From Pseudomonadota bacterium (GTDB lineage Bacteria; Pseudomonadota; Gammaproteobacteria; Xanthomonadales; Xanthomonadaceae): DNA of 5,264 bases. The notes below the pieces were generated by a model that did not search any database, was not told the origin of the DNA, and saw only the letters and a list, made by a program, of their open reading frames with translations. Positions 1 to 5,264 of the stretch are shown piece by piece. How positions within the stretch are numbered: position 1 is the stretch's first letter; each line of letters opens with the position of its first letter. The position numbers and the translations under genes are program-made. The DNA is taken from the NCBI GenBank assembly GCA_023457475.1, contig JAEWLO010000250.1, forward strand, positions 1-5,264. Reading direction: 5' to 3'.

Positions 1-600
1 CCGTTGCGCCGGGGCGTCCTCGGCCGGGGCGCGCCAGGACGGCGAAGGCCGCGTACCGGCCGCCGCGACGGGGGCCGGCTGGTGCAGGCGCTGCAGACGC
101 GCCACCGGCAACTCGCGCAGGCGCTGCTGCACCTGCTCGGCAAGCAGGCGCCAGCCGGCCGCATCCGGTTGGCCCTGGGCATCCCGCGGGCAGGCTTCGG
201 CCAGTGCCTGCTGGTAGTCCGCCACCGGCAGGTCCAGGATCTGCGCGGCGGCGGCTTCATCCAGGCCACCACCAATGCGCAGCAGCAGTGCGAGGCGGGC
301 CGGCGGCGACAGGGTCGGCAGATGGGCAAGGCCGGGGGTCCAGGTGCCCCCGTCGGCCGGCACGCGGATCGGATGGCGGTGTGCCAGCAGGATCCAGAAC
401 CGGTCGGGCCACTGCGCCATGGGCACGTCGCTGGCGATCCCGGTGAACGCCCGCATGACCGCTACGAGCGCCTGTTCGGCGACGGTAGGGTCGCCGCACT
501 GCAGCTCGGCGACGACCAGGGCGCGGCGTTCGACGCCACGGAGAAACGCGGACAGCGCACCGGCTGCATTGGAAGAAACGGGGGCGTTCGCAGCCGTCAT
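1..600 (-). CDS. Sigma-70/ECF-like regulatory protein, partial (3' end outside window)
   Basis: This reading frame is open for 200 codons from an ATG at 598-600 to the left edge, with no stop. The start is supported by a GGAG ribosome-binding site 5 bases upstream. Residues about 18-76 resemble region 2 of ECF sigma factors: an FLRGVERRAL start, a helix around AEQALVAVMRAF (41-52), then a WPDRFWILLAHRH segment (64-76) like the FW-x-I-L stretch of that family. Residues about 91-136 resemble the region 4 helix-turn-helix: LP, then ARLALLLRIGGGLDEAAAAQ, then a second helix. The part between them that should hold the -10-binding and linker segments is very short (about 15 residues). The tail after residue 165 is rich in Ala, Pro and Arg. 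Known: ECF sigmas direct RNA polymerase to stress or envelope promoters. Inferred: this is a divergent or degenerate relative that may not act as a normal sigma. A TATCAT hexamer (minus strand, at 623-628) could be its -10, but no matching -35 is seen. It is divergent from priA. Confidence 0.6.
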   Translation of the reverse strand, partial: MTAANAPVSSNAAGALSAFLRGVERRALVVAELQCGDPTVAEQALVAVMRAFTGIASDVPMAQWPDRFWILLAHRHPIRVPADGGTWTPGLAHLPTLSPPARLALLLRIGGGLDEAAAAQILDLPVADYQQALAEACPRDAQGQPDAAGWRLLAEQVQQRLRELPVARLQRLHQPAPVAAAGTRPSPSWRAPAEDAPAQR

Positions 601-710
601 AGCAACTCCATCATGAGGCGGAATGATAGCGACTGCGCCTCGTGGCCGGCGTGCCGACGAGGGCCGTATGTGAAGACCGCAGCCGCTTCACCGCGTCAGC
701 ACGACGCAGG

Positions 711-719
711 TTGTGCACA
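711..719 (+). promoter_or_regulatory. Possible weak DnaA box (TTGTGCACA)
   Basis: TTGTGCACA matches the relaxed DnaA-box consensus TTWTNCACA except for G at position 3. It contains the 8-bp palindrome TGTGCACA, so it could equally be a half or full site for another regulator. It lies 182 bases left of a perfect DnaA-box pair, which is the only reason to weigh it. Alone it would be expected by chance fairly often. Confidence 0.25.
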
Positions 720-780
720 GCACCACCAAAATCCGGCCAAAAAGGCAAGGTGAAGCCGGGGTCACACAAGTGTCAGCAGC

Positions 781-840
781 GTTTCACAGGCAACATGTTG
801 TTTTTAAACAACTTTGTTATGTGGCGATTTTTTGACCAAC
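781..840. repeat. AT-rich island with nested palindromes
   Basis: By hand count, 781-840 has 21 G/C of 60 (35%) and 791-820 has 7 of 30 (23%), in a window whose genes look about two-thirds or more GC. It contains the perfect palindrome CAACATGTTG (791-800). This overlaps an inverted repeat with 7-bp arms, GTTGTTT (797-803) and AAACAAC (806-812), around a TT spacer. The GTTG at 797-800 can pair with either flanking CAAC, so two alternative foldings compete. A run of six T follows at 828-833. Possible roles are an easily melted element, a binding site for a dimeric regulator, or a target for an AT-binding nucleoid protein. None can be chosen from sequence alone. Confidence 0.6.
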
Positions 841-899
841 CTGAGCTTCACCGCAGAAGTGCCGGTGTAAAGCCCACGCGCCCTGCAGTGGCACACAGA

Positions 900-924
900 C
901 TTATCCACAGAAGATGTGGATAAG
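900..924. promoter_or_regulatory. Inverted pair of perfect DnaA boxes
   Basis: TTATCCACA at 901-909 (plus) and TGTGGATAA at 915-923 (the same box on minus) both match the strong DnaA-box consensus exactly. With the flanking C at 900 and G at 924 they form 10-bp perfect arms around a 5-base GAAGA spacer. DnaA binds such 9-mers to start replication at oriC and, at other sites, to control genes or titrate DnaA. Here the pair lies 112 bases upstream of the priA ATG, between divergent genes. No T-run follows the right arm, so it is not an intrinsic terminator. DnaA binding is inferred, but the sequence match is exact. Confidence 0.75.
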
Positions 925-1000
925 ACTGAATCTCTAATCGCCACGGATATTTAGGCGATGTTTAGCCTGGCTGAGCAGGCGTCGGGCCCACACGCCCGTC

Positions 1001-1036
1001 CTGAACAGGGTGCGGCTGCCCGGTACACTGCCCACA
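1001..1036 (+). promoter_or_regulatory. Probable priA promoter giving a leaderless mRNA
   Basis: TACACT at 1024-1029 keeps the three most conserved -10 positions (T1, A2, T6). Seventeen bases upstream is a weak -35-like CTGAAC (1001-1006). Only six bases separate the hexamer from the ATG at 1036, so a start at the usual distance would place the first transcribed base on the A of the ATG. Consistent with this, there is no Shine-Dalgarno sequence before that ATG. Leaderless mRNAs with this geometry are known in several bacteria, including Xanthomonas relatives. The weak -35 is the main reservation. Confidence 0.5.
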
Positions 1037-3273
1037 TGTCCGCCCCTGCTCCAGCCCCTGCCCTGACCCCGGATGCCCCCCCGGCCCCCGGTGGGCCCGT
1101 CCTTCAGGTCGCCCTGCCGGTCCCCCTGCCGCAACTGTTCGACTATGCCGCCCCCACCGGGAGCGTCGCCGGTGCCCTGGTCGGGCGGCGGGTGCGGGTG
1201 CCTTTCGGCAGCCGTGAGCTGATCGGGCTGGTTGCCGGAGAGGGCCGTGCCGAGGCCGGCACCGTGTTGCGGGAAGCGCTGCAATGGCTGGACGACACGC
1301 CACTGCTGACCGGGGAGCTGTGGAACTCGCTGCAATGGCTGGCCCGCTACACCCACGCGCCACTGGGCGAGGTGGTCAGCACCGCGCTTCCGGCACCGCT
1401 GCGCCGCGGCGAGCCGGTACCCGACACCCATCGTTGGGGCTGGCAGCTGACCCCCGCAGGCTACGCACAACGCGCGCGGCAGCGGGCCGGCACCCGCCCG
1501 CAGCGCCTCTGCCAGCTGCTGGCCGACGCCGCTGCCCATGGCGCGGTGCTGGACGAAGACCAGCTTGATACCCTCATCGACGACTGGCGCAGCGCCGCCC
1601 GGGCGCTGGCCAAGCGCGGCCAGGTTGAACGGGTGGCGGTAGCACATGTCCTACCGGTACCCGCCCTCGCCGCCGGCCCGGAGCCGAACGCGGAACAGGC
1701 GCAGGCCATCGCCGCCATCAACGCCAGCGCGGGCTTCGGCACCTTCCTGCTGGACGGCGTGACCGGCAGCGGCAAGACCGAGGTCTACCTGCAGGCCATT
1801 GCCGACTGTCTCGCGCGGGGGCGCCAGGCACTCGTACTGGTGCCCGAGATCGGCCTGACCCCGCAGACGCTGTCGCGCTTCCGCACCCGCCTGGGCATTC
1901 CGGTGCATGTGCTGCATTCCGGGCTCAACGACAACGAGCGCGCCCGGGTCTGGGCGGCCGCTGCGCGGGGTGAGGCGCAGGTCATCGTCGGCACCCGCTC
2001 GGCGGTGTTCACGCCGCTGCCCAACGCCGGGCTGATCGTGGTGGATGAGGAACACGACGGCAGCTACAAGCAGCAGGACGGCATCCGCTACCACGCCCGC
2101 GACTTCGCCCTGGTCCGGGCCAAGGCCCTGGGCGTGCCGGTCGTGCTGGGCAGCGCCACGCCTTCGCTGGAGTCGCTGCACAACGCCCGCGCGGGCCGTT
2201 ACACGCACCTGCGCCTGAAGCAGCGCGCCGGCGAAGCCCGGCCACCCCGGGTCCGCGTGCTGGATGTGCGCAAGCGGCCGCTGCGCGACGGCCTGTCACC
2301 TGAAGTGCTGGAGGGTATCGCCGCCCACCTGCAGCGCGGACACCAGGTGCTGGTGTTCAAGAACCGCCGTGGCTATGCGCCGGTGCTGCTCTGCCACGAT
2401 TGCGGCTGGACCGCGCCGTGCCGCCGCTGCGACGCCCCGATGACCGTGCATGCCGGCGGCCGTCGGCTGCAGTGCCATCACTGCGGCGCGCGCCAGCCCG
2501 CGCCGCTGGCCTGTCCGGATTGCGGCAGCCTGGCCCTGCAGCCGCAGGGCATCGGAACCGAGCGACTGGAAGAGCATCTGGTTGAGGCCTTCGCCGACTA
2601 CCCCGTAGTGCGCATCGACCGCGGCACGACCAGCCGCCGCGATGCACTGGAAGCGCAGCTGGCGAGCCTTGGCGATCGCGCCGGCATCCTGGTCGGCACG
2701 CAGATTCTGGCCAAAGGCCACGACCTGCCCAAACTGACCCTGGTGGTGGTGGTGGGCATCGATGAAGGATTGTTTTCTGCGGACTTCCGCGCCAGCGAGA
2801 AGCTCGCCCAGCAGCTGATCCAGGTCGCCGGGCGCGCCGGGCGTGCCACCGACCCGGGCGAGGTGTGGCTGCAGACCCACCACCCGGGGCATCCCCTGCT
2901 GGAAACCCTGGTACACGGCGGCTACCACGCCTTCGCCGAGGCCGAACTGCAGCAGCGCGAAGCGGCTGGTTTCCCGCCGTTCGCCCATCTTGCGCTGCTG
3001 CGCGCGGAGTCGCAGCAGGTGGAGCATGCCAATGCGATGCTCAGTGCGGTGCGCGCGCTGATTGCACCCGACGCGCCGATCGAGCGCTTCGGACCGATGC
3101 CGGCCCCGATGCCGCGTCGTGCCGGCTACCAGCGCACCCAGCTGCTGCTGTCCGCGCCGCAGCGGCGGCCGCTGCATGCGGCGCTGGACGCGATGGTGCC
3201 GCGGATCCATGGGTTGCCGGAGGCGCGCAAGGTGCGGTGGTCGTTGGATGTGGATCCCGTCGACCTGTACTGA
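1036..3273 (+). CDS. priA: Primosomal replication restart helicase PriA, complete
   Basis: PriA is a 3'-to-5' DNA helicase that recognises stalled forks and D-loops and starts reloading of DnaB in the cytoplasm. The product is 745 aa, against 732 in E. coli. After a 19-residue Pro/Ala-rich leader comes the 3'-end-binding domain, starting VLQVALPVPLPQLFDY; D36 matches E. coli D17, which contacts the 3' DNA end. Helicase motifs follow in order: Walker A GVTGSGKT (241-248), DEEH (337-340), GSATPS (372-377), a GTQILAKGHD-type motif V (about 551-563) and QLIQVAGRAGR (593-603). All eight zinc-binding cysteines are present: C453, C456, C462, C465, C480, C483, C493 and C496. The C-terminal domain is intact to TGA. 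The ATG at 1036 is preferred over an in-frame ATG at 958: the extra 26 residues do not look like PriA, and a -10 element sits just before 1036. It is divergent from the sigma-like gene and convergent with the GST gene. Confidence 0.97.
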   Translation: MSAPAPAPALTPDAPPAPGGPVLQVALPVPLPQLFDYAAPTGSVAGALVGRRVRVPFGSRELIGLVAGEGRAEAGTVLREALQWLDDTPLLTGELWNSLQWLARYTHAPLGEVVSTALPAPLRRGEPVPDTHRWGWQLTPAGYAQRARQRAGTRPQRLCQLLADAAAHGAVLDEDQLDTLIDDWRSAARALAKRGQVERVAVAHVLPVPALAAGPEPNAEQAQAIAAINASAGFGTFLLDGVTGSGKTEVYLQAIADCLARGRQALVLVPEIGLTPQTLSRFRTRLGIPVHVLHSGLNDNERARVWAAAARGEAQVIVGTRSAVFTPLPNAGLIVVDEEHDGSYKQQDGIRYHARDFALVRAKALGVPVVLGSATPSLESLHNARAGRYTHLRLKQRAGEARPPRVRVLDVRKRPLRDGLSPEVLEGIAAHLQRGHQVLVFKNRRGYAPVLLCHDCGWTAPCRRCDAPMTVHAGGRRLQCHHCGARQPAPLACPDCGSLALQPQGIGTERLEEHLVEAFADYPVVRIDRGTTSRRDALEAQLASLGDRAGILVGTQILAKGHDLPKLTLVVVVGIDEGLFSADFRASEKLAQQLIQVAGRAGRATDPGEVWLQTHHPGHPLLETLVHGGYHAFAEAELQQREAAGFPPFAHLALLRAESQQVEHANAMLSAVRALIAPDAPIERFGPMPAPMPRRAGYQRTQLLLSAPQRRPLHAALDAMVPRIHGLPEARKVRWSLDVDPVDLY

Positions 3274-3315
3274 CGCACCGCCGGGGCCGGCCCTCGAAGA
3301 GTCCGGCAATGCCCG
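3274..3315. other. Convergent gap between priA and the GST gene
   Basis: These 42 bases separate the two stop codons. They hold a 10-bp palindrome GGGCCGGCCC (3284-3293) and a weak stem, GCCGG (3280-3284) with CCGGC (3303-3307). Neither is followed by a T-run on either strand, so I do not call an intrinsic terminator. Transcripts from the two genes may overlap at their 3' ends or end by Rho. Confidence 0.5.
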
Positions 3316-3936
3316 TTACGTCAACGGTGTCATCACTGCGCGGACATATGCCGGACGCTGCTGCAGCCGCTCGTACCACGCCTCGAGATGCGGCAACGAC
3401 GGCCGCTGGATCGGCAGCTCGAACCAGGCATAGACCAGCGCCCCGAGCGGAATGTCCCCCATCGCGAACTGCTCGCCGGACAACCACGGCTGCGTGGCCA
3501 GCGTGGCATCGGCCATGGCCAGGTACTCACCTGCCTTGACGATTGCCGCGTTGATGCGCGCTTCGTCGCGGTCTGCCGGTGCCGTGCGCATGATCCCCCA
3601 GATCAGCTCGCTGTACAGCGGAGCCATGCGCGACGTGCTCCAGTCCATCCACTTCTCGCACTGCGCGCGCGCCATCACGTCTTCGGGGTACAGCGTGCCC
3701 AGCGCATAGCGCGCACTGAGATAGCGCACGATGGTGTTGGACTCCCACAGCGGCAGGCCCTGGTCCTCGATCACCGGCACCAGCCCGTTGGGGTTCATCG
3801 CGGTGTACTCCGGCGAATGATTGCCACCGAACGCACCGCCGACCTCGATCGACTCATACGGGACGCCAATCTCCTCGGCGCACCACAGCACCTTGCGCAC
3901 ATTGCTGGAATTGCGCCGGCCCCAGATCTTCAGCAT
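3316..3936 (-). CDS. Glutathione S-transferase family protein, GstB-like, complete
   Basis: This is a 206-aa cytosolic GST, the usual length for the family, which conjugates glutathione to electrophiles or dehalogenates small molecules. The N-terminal thioredoxin-like domain (about 1-78) starts MLKIWGRRNSSNVRKVLW. The S10/S11/N12 cluster is where beta/theta-like GSTs keep their glutathione-activating residue. It is followed by the cis-proline of GLVPV (P54) and the glutathione-binding E65-S66 of ESNTIVRYL. The helical C-terminal domain (about 88-200) contains EKWMDW (94-99) and the MGDIPLG segment with the conserved Asp (D161). From memory, the NSSNV, AMNPNGLVP, LWESNTIVRYL and EKWMDW stretches closely resemble E. 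coli GstB, a bromoacetate-dehalogenating GST. The substrate here is not known. The start at 3936 is chosen by protein alignment. Upstream codons are in frame but not GST-like, and no clear ribosome-binding site precedes the ATG. It is divergent from ndh. Confidence 0.92.
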   Translation of the reverse strand: MLKIWGRRNSSNVRKVLWCAEEIGVPYESIEVGGAFGGNHSPEYTAMNPNGLVPVIEDQGLPLWESNTIVRYLSARYALGTLYPEDVMARAQCEKWMDWSTSRMAPLYSELIWGIMRTAPADRDEARINAAIVKAGEYLAMADATLATQPWLSGEQFAMGDIPLGALVYAWFELPIQRPSLPHLEAWYERLQQRPAYVRAVMTPLT

Positions 3937-4039
3937 GTTGGTTGTCCGTGTAGAGGTGGGAACATTGTGCGCCAGTTCGACGGCGGCTGAATCGGGTAGC
4001 GCTCCTCCACGTGGGCATTGCACGGCGCATGCGACCATC

Positions 4040-4049
4040 TGTCGCGACA
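4040..4049. promoter_or_regulatory. Palindrome TGTCGCGACA, possible operator
   Basis: This perfect 10-bp palindrome starts 59 bases upstream of the ndh ATG, in the shared region with the divergent GST gene. Its position would suit a dimeric repressor or activator of ndh. I do not recognise the regulator, and the core CGCG is common in GC-rich DNA. Confidence 0.25.
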
Positions 4050-4085
4050 ACAACGCCACCACGGTGCCGGAGTGCCGGCCCCACC

Positions 4086-4091
4086 AAGGAG
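4086..4091 (+). promoter_or_regulatory. Strong Shine-Dalgarno site of ndh
   Basis: AAGGAG lies 7 bases before the ATG at 4099 and decides the start. It contrasts with priA and the GST gene, which have no clear ribosome-binding site. Confidence 0.85.
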
Positions 4092-4098
4092 TGAGTGC

Positions 4099-5264
4099 AT
4101 GACACGCGATCCCCGGCCCCATCTGGTCATCATCGGCGGCGGCTGCGCCGGTCTCGGGGCCACCCGGGCGCTGGCCAGCGCGCGCATCCGCATCACCCTG
4201 GTGGACCGTCGCAACCATCACCTGTTCCAGCCGCTGCTGTACCAGGTGGCCACCGCCGGCCTGTCCGCGCCGGACATCGCCGCACCGCTGCGCCATATCC
4301 TGGGTGACCAGCGCAACGTGGAAGTGCGGCTGGGCGAGGTCACCCATATCGACAGGCAGCTGCGCGAGATCACCCTCGCCGATGGCAGCCAGCTTGGCTA
4401 TGACACCCTGCTGCTCTGCACTGGCGCGACCCATGCCTATTTCGGACACGACGAATGGGCGGCCGATGCGCCGGGGCTGAAAACGCTGGACGACGCCATC
4501 GCTCTGCGCCGCAAGCTGCTGCTGGCCTTCGAGCGCGCCGAGGCCGAGCCGGACCCGGCACGCAAGGCCGCCTGGCTGAGCTTCGCCGTGGTGGGCGGCG
4601 GGCCGACGGGGGTGGAGCTGGCCGGCACGCTCGCCGAGATCGCGCGTCACACGCTGCGCAATGAATTCCGGCACATCGACCCGGCCAGTGCCAAGGTGCG
4701 GCTGGTCGAAGCCGGGCCCCGCGTGCTGTCCAGCTTCCCCGAGGTGCTTTCGCTCAAGGCACGCCGCCAGCTGGAGAAGCTGGGCGTGGAAGTCCTCACC
4801 GGCACGCCGGTCAGCGACATCACCGCCGAAGGCTTCCAGCTGGGCGATCAGTTCATCCCCGCCCGCACCGTGGTGTGGGCGGCCGGCGTGGCCGCCTCAC
4901 CGCTGGCGCGCACGCTGGAGGTGCCGCTGGACCGTGCCGGACGCGTCCCGGTGCAGCCCGACCTCACCGTGGCCGGGCACCCCGATATCTTCGTTGCAGG
5001 CGACCTCGCCGCGTTGAGCCAGGACGATGGCCGGCCGGTGCCGGGCGTTGCACCGGCGGCCAAGCAGATGGGCAAGCATGTCGCGGCGACCATTCGTGCC
5101 CGATTGGAGGGCAGGCCCGCACCGGGTCCGTTCCAGTACCAGGACTTCGGCAACCTGGCCACGATCGGCCGCATGGCCGCCATCGTGCACCTCGGCAAGC
5201 TCCAGCTTTCCGGCGTACTGGCCTGGTGGTTCTGGCTGGCCGCGCACGTGTTCTTCCTGATCGG
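4099..5264 (+). CDS. ndh: Type II NADH:quinone oxidoreductase (NDH-2), partial (3' end outside window)
   Basis: NDH-2 passes electrons from NADH through FAD to membrane quinone without pumping protons. It sits on the inner face of the cytoplasmic membrane. In the window, 388 complete codons are open; the family is usually about 430 aa, so roughly the last 40 residues are missing. The FAD-binding fold starts LVIIGGGCAGLG, with GxGxxG-type glycines at 13-18, and continues to D36 and the family signature NHHLFQPLLYQVATAG (39-54). The NADH-binding fold has VVGGGPTGVELAG (164-176) and E204 at the end of its second strand, the acidic residue expected for NADH over NADPH. A second FAD contact, AGDLA, is at 300-304. 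APAAKQMG (318-325) matches the quinone-site region. The visible C-terminus turns hydrophobic and Trp/Phe-rich (about 370-389), as expected for membrane attachment. It is divergent from the GST gene. A general FAD-dependent pyridine nucleotide oxidoreductase is the only alternative, and the signature makes it unlikely. Confidence 0.95.
   Translation, partial: MTRDPRPHLVIIGGGCAGLGATRALASARIRITLVDRRNHHLFQPLLYQVATAGLSAPDIAAPLRHILGDQRNVEVRLGEVTHIDRQLREITLADGSQLGYDTLLLCTGATHAYFGHDEWAADAPGLKTLDDAIALRRKLLLAFERAEAEPDPARKAAWLSFAVVGGGPTGVELAGTLAEIARHTLRNEFRHIDPASAKVRLVEAGPRVLSSFPEVLSLKARRQLEKLGVEVLTGTPVSDITAEGFQLGDQFIPARTVVWAAGVAASPLARTLEVPLDRAGRVPVQPDLTVAGHPDIFVAGDLAALSQDDGRPVPGVAPAAKQMGKHVAATIRARLEGRPAPGPFQYQDFGNLATIGRMAAIVHLGKLQLSGVLAWWFWLAAHVFFLI

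Larger units (their letters stand above)
601..1035. other. Divergent intergenic region between the sigma-like gene and priA
   Basis: This 435-bp stretch has no credible gene. Open frames crossing it lack ribosome-binding sites and any recognisable protein features. From left to right it holds: the leader of the minus-strand sigma-like gene (601-630); a near-consensus DnaA box TTGTGCACA at 711-719; an AT-rich island with palindromes at about 781-840; a perfect inverted pair of DnaA boxes at 900-924; and a probable priA promoter at 1001-1029. Its base composition is visibly less GC-rich than the flanking genes between about 720 and 960. Confidence 0.8.
3937..4098. promoter_or_regulatory. Divergent regulatory gap between the GST gene and ndh
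   Basis: These 162 bases must hold promoters for both flanking genes. I find no convincing -35/-10 pair on either strand. The weak candidates are CACAAT on the minus strand before the GST gene and TTGCAC at 4018-4023 on plus, and neither has a good partner. A perfect palindrome TGTCGCGACA (4040-4049) and an 8-bp palindrome CGCATGCG (4026-4033) lie close together and could be operators. No gene is seen here. Confidence 0.5.

Noticed and set aside
4..753. Long plus-strand open frame (249 codons) opposite the sigma-like gene
   Set aside because: It is Arg/Gly/Gln-rich, has no recognisable domain, and lies antisense to a minus-strand frame with sigma-like regions and a good ribosome-binding site. 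It is typical of a GC-rich shadow frame.
832..871. TTGACC (832-837) as a -35 for priA
   Set aside because: It matches 5 of 6 bases, but the bases at 16-19 spacing (around 854-862) do not resemble a -10, and the nearest candidate, TGTAAA (866-871), is 28 bases away.
642..923. Possible small gene of 93 codons in the intergenic region
   Set aside because: It reads straight through the AT-rich palindromes and DnaA boxes, has no ribosome-binding site, and its protein is without recognisable features.
900..930. DnaA-box palindrome as an intrinsic terminator
   Set aside because: The stem is followed by ACTGAATCTC on plus and by TCTGTGTGCC on minus. There is no T-run on either side.
965..980. Small hairpin GCCTG/CAGGC ahead of priA
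   Set aside because: It has only a 5-bp stem with a 6-base loop, which is expected by chance in this composition. It would not be transcribed if the start is at 1036.
958..1035. 26-codon N-terminal extension of PriA from the ATG at 958
   Set aside because: The extra residues do not resemble PriA, there is no properly spaced ribosome-binding site, and a -10 element sits inside this stretch, just before the ATG at 1036.
934..1647. Minus-strand open frame of 237 codons covering the priA 5' end and its promoter
   Set aside because: It is low-complexity and Gly/Gln/Arg-rich with no family resemblance, and it runs through the promoter region. It is a shadow frame.
2296..3309. Minus-strand open frame of 337 codons antisense to priA
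   Set aside because: It lies almost wholly opposite a certain priA gene, its composition is Arg/Gln/Ala-rich without motifs, and no ribosome-binding site was noted. It is explained by GC-rich codon use.
3937..4674. Upstream part of the 452-codon minus-strand frame that contains the GST gene
   Set aside because: The frame is open far upstream by chance: those codons are antisense to ndh. GST homology begins exactly at the ATG at 3936.

Overview
This window looks like a chromosomal segment of a high-GC gammaproteobacterium, most likely the Lysobacteraceae (Stenotrophomonas/Xanthomonas type). That placement rests on strongly GC-biased third codon positions, the character of the PriA, NDH-2 and GstB-like proteins, and a promoter hard against the priA start codon. 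It is made from memory of these families, without any database search. I see no mobile element, CRISPR array, tRNA or rRNA.

Layout. (1) Positions 1-600, minus strand: the N-terminal 200 codons of a sigma-70/ECF-like protein that runs off the left edge. (2) Positions 601-1035: a 435-bp divergent intergenic region. It holds an AT-rich island with nested palindromes and, further right, two perfect consensus DnaA boxes in inverted orientation. A probable promoter ends 6 bp before the priA ATG. (3) Positions 1036-3273, plus strand: a complete priA, the primosomal helicase for replication restart. (4) A 42-bp convergent gap without a convincing terminator. (5) Positions 3316-3936, minus strand: a complete GstB-like glutathione S-transferase. 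(6) Positions 3937-4098: a divergent regulatory gap with a 10-bp palindrome. (7) Positions 4099-5264, plus strand: a type II NADH dehydrogenase (ndh), cut by the right edge roughly 40 codons before its expected end.

The genes do not form one operon: every adjacent pair is divergent or convergent, so each is probably its own transcription unit. Their jobs are housekeeping: transcription-factor-like, replication restart, detoxification and respiratory NADH oxidation.

The most interesting material is non-coding. The perfect DnaA-box palindrome and the AT-rich island sit beside the gene for the restart helicase, which suggests DnaA control of priA or a DnaA-titrating or origin-like locus. The priA mRNA is also predicted to be leaderless. 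I do not see a clearly new multi-gene system here.
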